Positions 42,530 through 54,800 of a stretch of DNA of 64,000 nucleotides are shown here, in pieces (positions within the stretch are counted from its first letter, which is position 1; every line of letters starts with the position of its first letter). This DNA is from Scilla litardierei (lineage: Eukaryota > Streptophyta > Magnoliopsida > Asparagales > Asparagaceae). Under the pieces are notes generated by a model that did not search any database, was not told the DNA's origin, and was given only the letters and a program-made list of their open reading frames with translations. Where the stretch lies: assembly GCA_030789695.1 (NCBI GenBank), contig CM061132.1, positions 147,258,597 to 147,322,596 on the forward strand, in the 5' to 3' direction. The position numbers were made by a program, and so were the translations under genes.

Positions 42530-43160
42530 TTTGTATCAGGTTGCATGTATCAGTTCGTAACAGTTTTTGCATGATTCATGCAAGTTTGCGTGAGTAATAT
42601 GTAGTATCATGTTTGATATTTAGTAATACTGAATAAGAATTATGTAAATTTGTTCATTAATTTGGTGTCATGTATTTGGTGTAAAGGCTCATGAAATTTT
42701 GTTTCAGGTAACATGTATCAGTTTGTATCAGTTTAAATATCATTCATGCAAGTTTGCATGAATGATATTTAATATCAGGATAATTTGGTGTATCAGTTTG
42801 CATGAATGAATCATAGTTTGGTGTCATGTATATGTTGTCATAGTTATTCATGCAAACTGGCATGTATCAGTTTGGACTATCAAACTATCAATGTATCAAT
42901 ATGCATGAATGATATCTCAATACTAAATGATATTTAGTATCTGGATAATTTGGTGTATCAGTTTGCATGAATGTATATAGTTTGGTGTCATGTATTTGGT
43001 GTCATGGTTATTCGAGCAAATTGTCATGTATCAGTTTAGACTGTGGAAAGTATCAATATATCAGTTTGCATGAATGATATGTCAATACTGAACAAATTAT
43101 GTTGTGGGGGTAATTGTATCATTTTTGCATGTTTCACGCAAGTTTGCATTATTGATATTT
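42530..43160. repeat. AT-rich region with repeated 'TATCAGTTTGCATGAATGATAT' phrases
   Basis: Phrases such as 'gtatcagtttgcatgaatg' and 'tttggtgtcatgtatttggt' recur irregularly. No coding is seen; this is probably degenerate MULE non-coding sequence. Confidence 0.5.
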
Positions 43161-43189
43161 AAGTAAAAAATGATGCAAAGAACAAATTT

Positions 43190-43770
43190 TGAGTAATTTT
43201 GTTCGGTGTACTGTTTTTTACTCACTGCGCACAACAGGCAAAAGTGTGCATTGAGTAAACATATATGCACTGAACAAATTACTCAACGTGCACAGCATGC
43301 AAAATTTTGCATGTTGTGCAATGTTAGTAAAATTATATCCAAATAACAATATTAGTCAACGCGCTGCCTGTTGTGCGTATTGAGTAAAAATATATCCACT
43401 GAACAACATTACTAATGCGCACAACTTGCAAAAATCTTGACTGTTATGTGCGTTGAGTAATTTTATATACACATAACAAATTTACTCATTGCGCACAACA
43501 GACAAAATTTTTGCATGTTGTGCGCGGTGAGTAATTTTGCTCAGTTCATAAATTTTTATTCACAGCACAAAATCGTTAAATTTTTTGCCTGTACACCACA
43601 TGCAAAAATTTTGACTGTTGTGCACGCTGAGTAAAAATTTATGATGTTACCAAAATTACTCATCCTGTACAACATGCAAAATTTTTGCCTGTTGTGCGCA
43701 CTGAGTAATTTTGCTTAACGAATATATTAATTCACCACGCACAACAGGCAAAATTTAACCTGTTGTGCGC
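43190..43770. repeat. MULE subterminal repeats, middle cluster
   Basis: Many units of 'GCGCACAACAGGCAAAA' and inverse 'TTTTGCCTGTTGTGCGC' alternate with ACTCA/TGAGTAA and AT-rich spacers, in opposing orientations. Confidence 0.7.
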
Positions 43771-43779
43771 AGTATGTAA

Positions 43780-44396
43780 AAAATATGGATAGATTTCTGT
43801 TGATTCACGAGCACCATAGACTTCTGTTGATTTATGGGCACCATTCTGTTGATGGTTCACATGCACTCTTCTGTAGATTCACGGGCGCCCATCCATTGTC
43901 CAATTCATCTATAAAGGGTTGCCCGCAGTCCCTCCTCTACTCACAACTAAATCTACTCTTCTTCTTCTTCTGACACGATATTTATGCCAAATTCTTCGTT
44001 GGGTTGATCAATGAATCTGCTTCTACTAACACATTCTTTGTTTGGTTTCATAATTGAGTCTTCTTCATTTGTATTACAATGTGTTCATCTTCGGTTATGA
44101 CCCCAATTGAGAATTTGGCATAAATGTTCTGACACTTTTACCCAGTTGCTTCTGTGTACACAAAGCTCTGATGGCAGAGGAATTTTGGACATTAGGAAAG
44201 TCAAGCCATGCAATGTTTTGGTTGTATATCCTATTTGTTGTATATCTGATAAATTGACATACTGATACATTGAAATATATAATACTTTGACATACTGATT
44301 TTACATATCTGATACATTGACATATATGATACATTGACATTTCTGTTATATTGACATACTGCTACATTGACATATATTAACATATTTGATACTTTG
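43780..44396 (+). pseudogene. Broken duplicate of the promoter/5' part of the GRF-like gene
   Basis: It contains 'ATCTATAAAGGGTTGCCCGC' at 43908 and a C/T-rich leader nearly matching 47920-47980. At 44168 a start ATGGCAGAGGAA matches the start of the GRF-type pseudogene at 48116. The frame fails shortly after. LTR H is inserted at 44397. Confidence 0.45.
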
Positions 44397-44639
44397 TGTA
44401 ATGACCCGCTCTTGGGGGCCCGTTACTTATTTGATTTATTTGCAGTTCTTGCAGTTTACCATTGAAATCAATATAGCTACAGTGCAAAGATGTACCAAAT
44501 ACTCAAATCAGCGTACAGACATTATTACAGTCCAAATTAAAGTACAACAAGCAGCATCACTCTCTCACCCAAAATACATAAAGGAAGTACGGAAAGGAAA
44601 TACGAAATGGAAATACATTGTACAATACATACACCAACA

Positions 44640-44733
44640 CAAGCAGATAAAACTCTGCAGCCTCCGGGTCAAACTCAGGCTCCTCGAACTCGGGGACAAC
44701 CTCCTCGATCAGGTCGTCGTCTGTTGGTGCCAT
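44640..44733 (-). CDS. Acidic reading frame in solo LTR H (putative LTR exon)
   Basis: From ATG 44733 or from the acceptor-like site inside it, the minus strand reads MAPTDDDLIEEVVPEFEEPE... The frame stays open beyond the acidic part but turns hydrophobic near 44635. It lies about 240-340 nt from the LTR end, comparable to G. Confidence 0.35.
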
Positions 44734-46409
44734 AAATAGAACCGTAGGTAAATCACAACAATTCTAAATATAGAAAAGAAGCAGTGTACAAGTATGACGA
44801 AAGTAACTACGTACAAGTAGAGCAGAGTGAAAAGTAAAGTAATTGTACACAACTGAGTGGTAAAAATAAACAACACTGAAAGGGAGAGAACAACTGTACG
44901 TGGGAGTGCAAGCGTAACAGGCTACTGCTGTAGCTAAAAGTACGACAAGTAAAGTACGGTGACTTTACAAGTGTAGTAGGTAAAGTGCATGTATTGCAAA
45001 GAGGGTGACCGTGCAAGCTACACTAGAACTACGTGACATAAGTCGGAGAGTACAATATGTGACCATCGAGTTTATCTCTTGCTCGGGTGCGCTTACCCAG
45101 ACGATGCCGAAACACAGGCAGCAGTACATGTATTTTGCCGAAACTCAGGCAGCAGGACGGGATGCCGAAACTCGGGCGACGGGACGGGAAGATGAACTCC
45201 AGTCACTCCCGCACTCTCTCAAACTATGAGTTACCCCAAAATCCCCAGTGAAGTGGCAAGTGTTATAGGGATGTTTCACAAGATGTTCCATATGATGTCT
45301 CACATGTTACTAGTCAAACCAAGACAACTGGTTGACTTTCTTATTGAAAACCAGAAAGTAAGAATCTCGTTCCAAAGCAGACCGTGCCAAAGCACAGTGG
45401 ATACTAAGAGAAAGAGGATAAGGACAAGTCCAACATTGGGGTGTCGATTCCATGCTTCGAGCATGTAGTAGTGTGGTTTAGCACACAATTTACACAAGTT
45501 GGTGGTTGTGTATTACAACCACCAAAGTTGAAAGTTGGCAAAGTAATCTGTAGTTGGTTACTTTCCTATTAGCTTAGGTTTCTGTTCGGTTCAAGTCAAA
45601 TAGCCGTTCTAAGGCTATATGTGATGTTCTACGAGTTCGTACAAGTACATTTAACTAACTTTCTTAACCCAGAATTCGTCGTGACTTACCAATTTCGAGG
45701 CCGTCGTAGCAAGCTGGAATTGGATCTAGGGTTTCCACGGAAGCTGGTGCACAAGAATTTGTACATGCAACACAAAAATAATCGATTAGACAACACGCCA
45801 TTCTTATCTAAATAATTTGATCGCTTTGATTTTTAAAACTGGTTGAAACGGTGTCGGAAAACGTTCTAAATTTTTATATAAGCTGAAAATGAAGAATATA
45901 ATTTTATTGCAAGAGGAAAATATTTTCAGAAGCTTATGGTAATTTTATAATTTTTAGAAGCTCAAAAATCAATTTAAAAACTAGTTTTACTTAAGTAACG
46001 TAATTATTCAATAATTTATTCTGGATGCAATACTAATCAGAATTGTTCAAGTAAGCAGTCAAAACGACCGTTTCGAAGAGTGCTACAACATATATTTTTC
46101 TTACGTATCAGTGTACGTGAAAATAAGGAGTTACAGATTTTTAAAAGGAATCCACGTATTTAAGTTTTAGGGTTAAAAATTTATTGCGGAAAATCTAAAC
46201 GTTTGATTGAGATGAGACTAGCGCCATTGGATCCAGAATATCATTTCTGATTTTTTGGAGCTGGTCGCACATTTTTCTGAGACTTATATTTTTAGTTATG
46301 AATTAAAAACCAATAACACACATTTAATAATTATTAAAATTTCGCACGCAGCAGCGGAGAGGGGGGGAAGACGTCGCTCTTCCACGCAACAGCGGAGAGC
46401 GGGGGGCAG

Positions 46410-46939
46410 GGGGCGGGGGGGGGGGGGGGGGGGTTTGCGCGCTCGAACGGCGGCGAGCGATGGGGGCTCGGGTGACGCAGCGGTCGAGGCGGTGGCTGCA
46501 CGGACGACGGCATGAACGGCGACAGCGGGTGGCTGTGGCAGCGGAGAACGGCGGAGCATGGGAGGCGATCGGGGAAGTCGGGCGCTGCTCGGGGCTGCTC
46601 CGGGAGGCGACGGCGAAGGCGGGGGGGGGGGGGGGGGGGGGGACTGTGCAGCTCTCGGCGGAGACGACGGCGGCGTCGCTGTTGTGGGTTGCAGGCGAGG
46701 ACGAGTGGCGGAGGCGGGAGCTCGAGTGCTTGGAGGTGGCGGGCTGCTGTGCCTTGCGACGGCATCGAGGAGGGGCTAAAGCGATGGTCGGGGTCGGCGT
46801 TCGGAGGTGGTCGGCGGTGAACGCGACGGCGGCGAAGCCTCAGGCGAGAGAGAGGGAGAGTGCGAGAGATAGAGAGATAGAGAGTTAGAGCGCGGGAGGG
46901 GGGTTCGAACGTGAATTGGGGGGGGGGGGGAGAGGGGGG

Positions 46940-46982
<43 letters not shown>

Positions 46983-47025
46983 TGTGGGTTAATACGCGGG
47001 GGGGGGGGGGGGGGGGGGACACAAA
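46410..47025. repeat. Poly-G runs and GA microsatellite inside LTR H
   Basis: Plus-strand G-runs occur near 46415, 46620, 46918 and 47000, with a (GA)n tract at 46940-46979. The sense strand is correspondingly C-rich. Confidence 0.85.
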
Positions 47026-47924
47026 ACTTAAAAGGTGTGGATGAGATCCAAAATTTTTGGATCTCACCAGCTAGGGGATGCTGGTTAATGGAGTGGTTGG
47101 GGGTTTATGGTAGAAGTAATTTGGTAAAAAGTTAATTAGTGAATGTAAAAATGTCATTAATGATTGTGATTAGTGAAAACGGAGGAATACAACTCCGTTT
47201 TCGCATACGACTCCGCAAAATTACGAAAACTTACCCACAGGATCGTATCGTCGCGAGGATCGCGAATACGAGATCTATTTTAGGGTTTGAGCTACGGAGA
47301 TAATAGTTTTAGGCCAAAACGTTTAGAAAACGGGTTTGCTGGTTCTAAGTCGATTTGATATCAGAAAATTACGAAATTAATGTGGGGAGCCCTAAATGGT
47401 CATTGGATGATACTGTAGAAGTTTGAAAACGTTTTGATGATGTTTGTATAGAAAATTAATTTATTAAGCCAAAACAGTAATAATTGAAAATGAATTTTAT
47501 CAAAATTTTTTAGAGATATTTGATGAAATCCGAACTTACTGAAATACTCCATAATTAGTTTAATGCTTCAAAATATTTTTATAAAAAATTTTGAAATCAT
47601 TTTGATATAAAAATCCTGACTAACCATTATAAAGAAATTTTAAAATGTTAAAAATACGTTAAGTACATAAATTGATATGTTGAAAAAAAAATACTGGTCG
47701 TTACACTTTGACATATCTCATATATAACAAATTTGACATATCTGATGCATTGAAAATTTTGACATAAATTTGTACTCACACAAATATGTTATATTGCCAA
47801 TTGGATTGACATAAAGTTTGCTCATCTCACACACCACTACACTCTGTTGATACACGGGCAATCCCATTTTGATTCATGGGTACCCTTGCATTCTTGTAGG
47901 AACACGGGCCATTCCAATTTCCTC

Positions 47925-47931
47925 TATAAAG
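47925..47931 (+). promoter_or_regulatory. TATA box of the GRF-type pseudogene
   Basis: TATAAAG at 47925 followed by a C/T-rich leader, about 190 bp upstream of ATG 48116. Confidence 0.45.
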
Positions 47932-48115
47932 GGCTACCCACGAGCCCTCATCTACTCACAACTTATTCTCATCTTCTTCACATCTGCTTCTCCTAACACA
48001 AACTCAGTAAGATTTTTCTTCTATTAAAATGACTATTGAATATTTTTAATTGATTAGTTTGGTTTTAAGTGAAATTATGTTAAAATTTATGTCAAGAAAT
48101 TTGTTTTTGCATTTC

Positions 48116-48450
48116 ATGGCAGAGGAAAATAGTAATGCAATGTGAAGTACAGTTCCCACTTGCTTCTGTGGCCTGAAAGCTCCGGCTATGACTACAATGA
48201 CAAGGGCATCAATTACAACACGAGCAACAGATGTGATTTTTTTGTTTATGTTGATCAGAAATAAATATGTCCTCGTGGAAAGGAATATGCCAGAGAGTTG
48301 CAACAGGAAATAACAAAGTTAAAGTTAAGGCTTTGAGAACAAGCAAGTAATTATGGAGATATATAGGAGGATACAAATTTCTCTTTTTCCAGTGCCAATG
48401 AAATTAACAGAAGAGAAGCTTCCAGTAGCAATTATAGGATGAACAATATA
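48116..48450 (+). pseudogene. GRF-type zinc-finger gene fragment inside the MULE
   Basis: ATG 48116 reads MAEENSNAM and then a stop. The same frame continues VPTCFCGLKAP, the start of a GRF-type finger. The middle of the finger is deleted and, in another frame, its end is readable: YNDKGINYNTSNRCDFFVYV, then ICPRGKEYARELQQE. Two further stops follow. The short single-finger layout is common in plant GRF proteins. Location between MULE subterminal arrays suggests capture by the transposon. Confidence 0.6.
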
Positions 48451-48589
48451 TCAACAATATCTGGGCTGTCAAGACATATGATAGTGCTTGATATGTCCCC
48501 AATGATGTGGTTTTGTTTTGGTTGTATATCTTGTTTGGTGTTTACTGTACTTTTGTATGCATTTATGTTGTAGTATGATGGAATATAGA

Positions 48590-48860
48590 CATATTTATAT
48601 ATAATACATTGTCATTAAATTTGATACATTGAAGCATAGTCCAAAATTGACACATCTGTTACAGTGATGATACATTGAAGCACAATCCACAATTGACATA
48701 TTTGGTACATTGATGATACATTGAATCACCGTCCACAATTGACATATCTCGTACATTGATGATACATTGAAGCACAATCCACAATTGACTTATATGATAC
48801 AATGATGATACATGATGCACATCCAAAACTGACACATCTAATATTGATGCTACATTGACA
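48590..48860. repeat. Degenerate tandem repeats 'gatacattga...caattgaca'
   Basis: Four to five units of about 60 bp contain 'gatacattgaagcacaatcc' and 'acaattgacatat'. Related 'tgatacattgacata' phrases flank LTR H at 44270-44390 and 47710-47760. Confidence 0.65.
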
Positions 48861-48889
48861 TATTACTTTGATGCACAATATAAAAACTA

Positions 48890-49400
48890 CTCAATGCGCA
48901 TATCAGGCAAATTTTTTTCCTATTGTGTGTGGTTAGTACAAATATATGAAACGAAACAATTTACTCACAACGCACAACATGCAAAAATGCGCGGGTAAAA
49001 ATTCTACATGTTGTGCATGACGAGTAAAAATTTATGAAGTGAGCAAAATTACTCACCGCGCACAACAAACAAAAATTGCGCCTGTTGTGCGCAATGAGTA
49101 AAAACTTATGAAGTTAGCAAAATTACCCACCGCGCACAACATGCAAAATTTTTGCCAGTTGTGAGTGGTGAGTAAAACGATATCTATTGAGCAAAATTAC
49201 TCAGCACGCACAACATGCAAAAATTTTGCCTGTTGTGCGCGGTATGTAATTTTGCTAACTGCATAAATTTTTACTCTCAGCGCACAAAAGGCAAAAAATT
49301 TGCCTGTTGTGCAATGTGAGTAAATCCTGTCTCTTCTACATTTTTTACTAACCACGAACAACATGCAAAAATTTTGCCTGCTGTGCGCATTGACACTTCA
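48890..49400. repeat. MULE subterminal repeats, right cluster
   Basis: The same alternating GCGCACAACAGGCAAAA units as in the other two clusters, here next to the putative right end of the MULE. Confidence 0.7.
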
Positions 49401-49754
49401 TTCGGCCTTCATTATTGTTTCGTTATCGTCTGTGCCCTAAATCCTTAATACAGGTGACATTTTTTCTGAAAATTTATGTTTCTTTCTTACCCTAAATCAA
49501 TTTTTCTGAAAAATTATCTTTCTTTTCCTAAATTTTTCTATCTTGATCGTCGTATTTCGGCATTTTTTTTGCTCGATCGCCAACTTTTATGTTATCACGA
49601 TTCCGTTTATCCTTCAGTCCATACGTGTATGTAATAAGTTTTTTTGGGATTAATTTTGAATTTTTCAATGATTTTTTGATGTTTTGCCTTATAGGTATTT
49701 TCGGTATTCCCAGTCGTGCGCTGAACAAAAACCTAAATAATATTATTTTATTTG

Positions 49755-49824
49755 TCGTACACACGGAGTAAAAAATTAAAGCGGTCGTGCATTGAGCAAA
49801 ACGATATGTGCTCGTAGCAATTCT
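49755..49824 (-). repeat. Putative right terminal inverted repeat of the MULE
   Basis: Read inward the sequence is GAATTGCTACGAGCACATAT...TTTTGCTCAATGCACGACC. This resembles the terminal repeats of the element at 55849-56965 (GGAATTGCTATACGAACATA...TTTTGCTCACTTCAC). A left partner and a TSD were not found. Confidence 0.45.
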
Positions 49825-51048
49825 CTTTTTCTTTTACAGCAACAAAAACAATGATGCTTCTTCCAGTGAGTGACTACTACAATCTTAGTCACCAATAGCT
49901 AGCTACGAGAGAATGCTTAAAACTAGTACACCACTTCGAGTATATGTAAACAAAAATGATATTCTTGCATTTGAAAAAAAAAGATAGTCAACGATCATTA
50001 CTGAGATAGCATTCTCTTCCCCCTCCAGCTTGGGAGGTGCAAGATTGAGACCCGTCCGACATGCGCTTTACTGCTTTTCGATGTATCAAAAAAATGATAC
50101 CGTTTAAAAGTACAACTCCCTAGGCAATTAACTAACATATTTATATGCTGGCAGACAATTGCTATATACACCGAACATACACCGAGTTGAATTCGGTGTA
50201 TGCAATCATTTTTTTAGTCCGGCTCGGCTCTTCTTGTATGACATGGTGGCTTCACGGATTCCTTTGTAGTTTCATGTTTAAAAATTGGGTTTGAATAAAG
50301 AAAGAAAGAAAGAAAGAACGATTTCAAAATCGGATGACATCATTTGTTAAAATAAATAAATAAATAAATGAATAACGGGAACAAGGTGGAAAGAGAGAAT
50401 TTGTGTAAAGAGGCTCACCTTGCTTCATGCCTTCAGCTACATCCAAACGCTTATCGATATATTTTCTCCCCTTGTTCAAGATTAGTTTCTAAAACCCAGT
50501 AACGGCAAAATTTGCTACGTAATCCATTGTTTATATTGCATATTTGTAGTACTTTAGATGTTTTCTTGCAAAAGTTGAAGGTATCAAGCTCTGTATTTTG
50601 ACAATTGTATCTTCAAGTAAAAAAGCATTTGACAATAGAGCAGACTTAAAAATCTGTGTGCTATCATCACATCATAAAACCTTTGTTCCATCAGATCAAA
50701 TCAGGGATGATACCATGATAATGAGCCAGACGTATGGGCCCCAAACCATGACCGAAAACATCCCAATCCGGCTATGGTCATATATGCATCAGGACGGGCC
50801 CACAGCCGATCTGATGCATGTCGCCTGTCCCGAGCCATGACCCATTAGAGGCCCGCTTCAACTACGCCACATTGCTCGCTAACTCACAGTAAATCAATAA
50901 AAGATAAAGATCGCAGTTCCCAAATTCCCAAATGGAAATCATGCAGCTCTTTTACCTTCTTGTTTACGAAGAAAGTTCAACTATATACATTCATTCACGA
51001 CATGGAACTACATTACAGCAACTACACCACATTGCTCGCGAACTCTCC
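49825..51048. other. Intergenic stretch, no gene seen
   Basis: AT-rich. A small inverted repeat at 50175-50210 (CATACACCGA/TCGGTGTATG) begins with 'CAATTGCTATATACACCG' and may be a MITE end. Simple GAAA and AAAT repeats lie at 50300-50370. Downstream flank of the HAD gene. Confidence 0.5.
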
Positions 51049-51821
51049 TCAATAGCTTGATGGCATTTGTTTGTCAACTTCCCCAACCCGGACTCCAATT
51101 CTCTGTGCAACCTGCAACCATTAACTCACAGCATCATGTTAGGGATTCAACCATGTACTGCGGCTGACCGCTCTTGGAGGGGGTCTTTTGCGACCAACAC
51201 AACGAGTTTTGGGTTTGTGTTAAGTACCTCCTTGAAGGAATGAACGTCGCTGCCCCATAGCCAGGCATCACAACCAGCGTCCCTCGCACCCCATACATCA
51301 TTCCTGCGATCATCACCAACATGCACTGCATCTTCTGGGTTCACCCCCAACAGTTCACACGCCTTGAGAAATATGGTCGGATTTGGCTTTTCGGCTGCTA
51401 CCTGTTTGTTTCAACATCATTCATAGCACTCAGAAAAACACAACCAAAACTTGAATGAGAGATGAAACTGACAATGGTGGGTGAATTGTAATACACTCTA
51501 TCAGCCGATCGTATTGCAATTTAGAAATGAGTAGGTACCAAAGCACAGATTGAGTGGTAGGATTTTTGTTGTTGGGGTGTTTGTTAGGCCAAACAATGGA
51601 TTTGAGTAGTAGAAAAAGGACAGTGCTGTCGCTGTTTAACAGTTGACAATTACCCCATCCAGAACTGAATGTAGAAAAAACAGATTCATGTTGCTTACAC
51701 ACAACTTTGAAATACAGGTTTTTATGTTGCTGTGATTTGTAAATAGATAATATGTAATATAAAGGAACTGTATTCCAATAAATAATTTTACTTAATCACA
51801 CCACTTCCACATCTTATGATA

Positions 51822-51859
<38 letters not shown>

Positions 51860-54800
51860 ATTGTTGCAATAAAATGTACCAGGTGATATGAATAGCAATC
51901 TTGGTTTATCTTTCCTATTTGGTCTCCAAAAATATTACCATGCTAGAACAATATGAAACACTGCCCTTTCCACCCTCAAGTTCTTTCCAGTCACTATTTA
52001 TGCAACCACAAAATGACCAAAACTTTATTCGCATAGAACATAACTTAAAAGGTTAGTCATGTACCTCGGCTGACACTGCAATGGCATCAAACCAGTGATA
52101 ACATTTGAGAACCTCTAATAGAGGACGCAGTCTGGTGTCAAAATTAGAAACAACAGCTGATTTTACCCCGGCTTTTCTCAGAGCTTTAAAAACTTCTTCA
52201 GCCTCAGGATCGCACAGGTGCCAAGCCTAGAAGACATAGCAAAGTCTATCAGCATGCTGACGTAACAAGGTACAAATAAATCACACACCACAATCCACCA
52301 AGATAAGGTTGTGGATACCTTATCAGTTGTATAATACTGGTATAACTCTTCAAAGTACTGAGGGTCCGAACAACCTGTAGCAGAAGTAACTATAAATTGC
52401 CAAAAAGGTCTTCCGTCATCTACATACCTGAAGTCAACATTACATAAAACAAAAACAAGAGGACAGAGGTTACACATCTTAGAGAATCTAATACGTGTAA
52501 CTATAAATTCAAATTGTGCCACTATAATCTGTATTTCTGGAACTGTACATGGCATGCCATGTATCACATTAAATTGCTAACTAAAAGCATAAGATCAATA
52601 CAAGGCAATTTACCATTATCAAATGGTTTACTATATCTGATCAGGATTCATGACAGAGAGCAATGTGAGGGAGGGAGGGAGAGTGTGTGGGGGATATCTT
52701 ACACTCCAAGCTCAATCAAAAATATCCAAAGGAAAAAAACGAGAATGAAAATTTAACAGCCACCAACCTTTGCTACTTCAGATCACATGTGTGCAAAAGA
52801 ATTTCCATAAGCAACCATTTTCATGAGATATTTCTACAAAATATATTAATATTTTATCAGGTAGGGAATTATAATAGGGGCAGTGCCTTACATGATTGGT
52901 CTACAAGTAATAGTTTTAGAAATGTCACTCTCTCCAATATATTGCTGGATCACCACCAACACCACCATTGTCTACTCCCATCAAAATGGGGGGTCACCAT
53001 GAATCAAGGCCTCAAGAAGGATTTGACTAATTTTTGCAATCGGAAGTCAACTTTGGCGTCAACCCCTTTTACGTAGTGCCAAATTACCAGTAAGAGAATA
53101 TGGACAACAGAAGGGCTTGCCACAACCCTACAAGGTCAGTTCGTATCCTCCAAATTCTCGTGAGCAAGATATAAGGTTTATAAGAAATGGAAAAGGGAAA
53201 AGTTTTCTATAGGGAATTACTCTTAACTTTGAAGCACACACAAAGCTAAGAGTCACAATATACCTTCCCAGACTAATAAATTAACCCAGGTAAAACCTGC
53301 CAGATAAGCAAACTAAATAAGATGTGTGCAAAACTGCAAATGCTACATGCAGCCACATAAATCAACTTCTCTTTCCAATGGCCACCTTCAGGAGAAATAC
53401 TCACTAATTCTAAGAGTATGTTGGGTCGACATGTCACATGCAAAGTTCTAATATTCACAATGTACCATCAAAGTCATTTATCAAATGATGCGCATTTTGG
53501 TTGCCACTCATGAGTTCTCATACTTCTAACACAAATCTGCAGAAGTATATTCATATGTTCATGTCCTATACAAGTCATGTTATTATCAACCTTTTAACAT
53601 TCCACCTTCTTTATAATGATTAAACTAACTCATTCAGTTGATAAACTCTGGATCTGCATTTTATATTTTAAGGAACAAAGATTCAGACCACATTGGTTTT
53701 CGAAATACACAGTCAAGATATTGAATAATGAATGACAAATCAATAGCAACAACATCATCATCTTAGGCTTCATCCCAAAAAATTGGTCTCGGCTTCATGG
53801 ACTCAAAAGAATATCGGATCGTAATTACATTGGATTGTGATATTGGATTGTGATGTCTGGACTCAAAGGAATATCGGATCGTAATTACATTGGATTGTGA
53901 TATTGGATTGTGATGTCTGATACTCATTTTTCACACATTAGGATCTAAAGCTCTCTTTTGTTAAACCTAGATCTTTCATATCCATCCTTATTACTTCGAT
54001 CCATATCTTCTTTAGTCTATATTTCTTTCTTTTGATCTCAACATTCATATGCTCCTCCTTTCTAATGGACGAATCAATAGGTCTTCAGCGTATATGGTCA
54101 TACCATTTCAAGTGATCAAGGAACAAGGCAATAAGATCTTCTATGGCACCCTACTTAGTACCGGGCAACAATTAATTGCATCTCTTAATGCTTACTCCAA
54201 CACAATCAATTATTATTTGTTGACCCAAAAGTTTGGAACAAATTTTTTTTGTTATTGTTGCTGTCCAAATCCTCAGTCCAATATCATGCCATCCTTAAAC
54301 TTACAGAGACTATTTGTCTAAATAGTATATTAGCAGCTTATTTAATATATATTGTCGATATATATTGTCATATTGAACTAAGCATGCCTCATTAATACTT
54401 TTTGTCACCTTATGTTGATATGAGACAATATAAGGTTCAATCTACATTATATCAGTATTAATTCACCCGAATGTTGGGTTCCCTCCATTAAATTCCAACC
54501 TCCTCCCCCACACATCTCAACATAACGCATAAGCTACATGCCAAAAGTTTATGTATAAAGTGACAAAAGTTGGCTTCGAATTTATAGCAGGAAGAAACCA
54601 AATGATTTTATACTGAAAAAGGCTACAAGGACATGGCTATTTGTTTGGTTGTGATATACATGTCTATCATTTGTACACAAGTTAATAATGACTTATGCAC
54701 TTGGATTGTATTTCAACAAAGGGACCATCTTTACAAATATACAAACAAGTCTCCAAGAATACCAATTTGAGTCGCGGGTTTCAACATACATAATAACTAA

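Larger units (their letters stand above)
44397..47705 (-). mobile_element. Solo chromovirus LTR (H), 3,309 bp
   Basis: TGTAATGACC...GGTCGTTACA with TSD CTTTG (44392-44396, 47706-47710). 47180-47490 closely resembles 13390-13690 of element I. In sense it has a C-run, Pro/Arg-rich leader (about 47030-46290) and, after an acceptor-like 'caccaacag', an acidic frame (44724 leftwards). No internal region is present. Confidence 0.92.

Noticed and set aside
46296..46888. Several overlapping Arg/Pro- or Gly-rich frames
   Set aside because: They come from G-runs in solo LTR H. Only a possible leader role is noted, not genes.
43190..49400. CRISPR-like regularly repeated sequence
   Set aside because: Units alternate in orientation, spacing is irregular and the context is a eukaryotic MULE.
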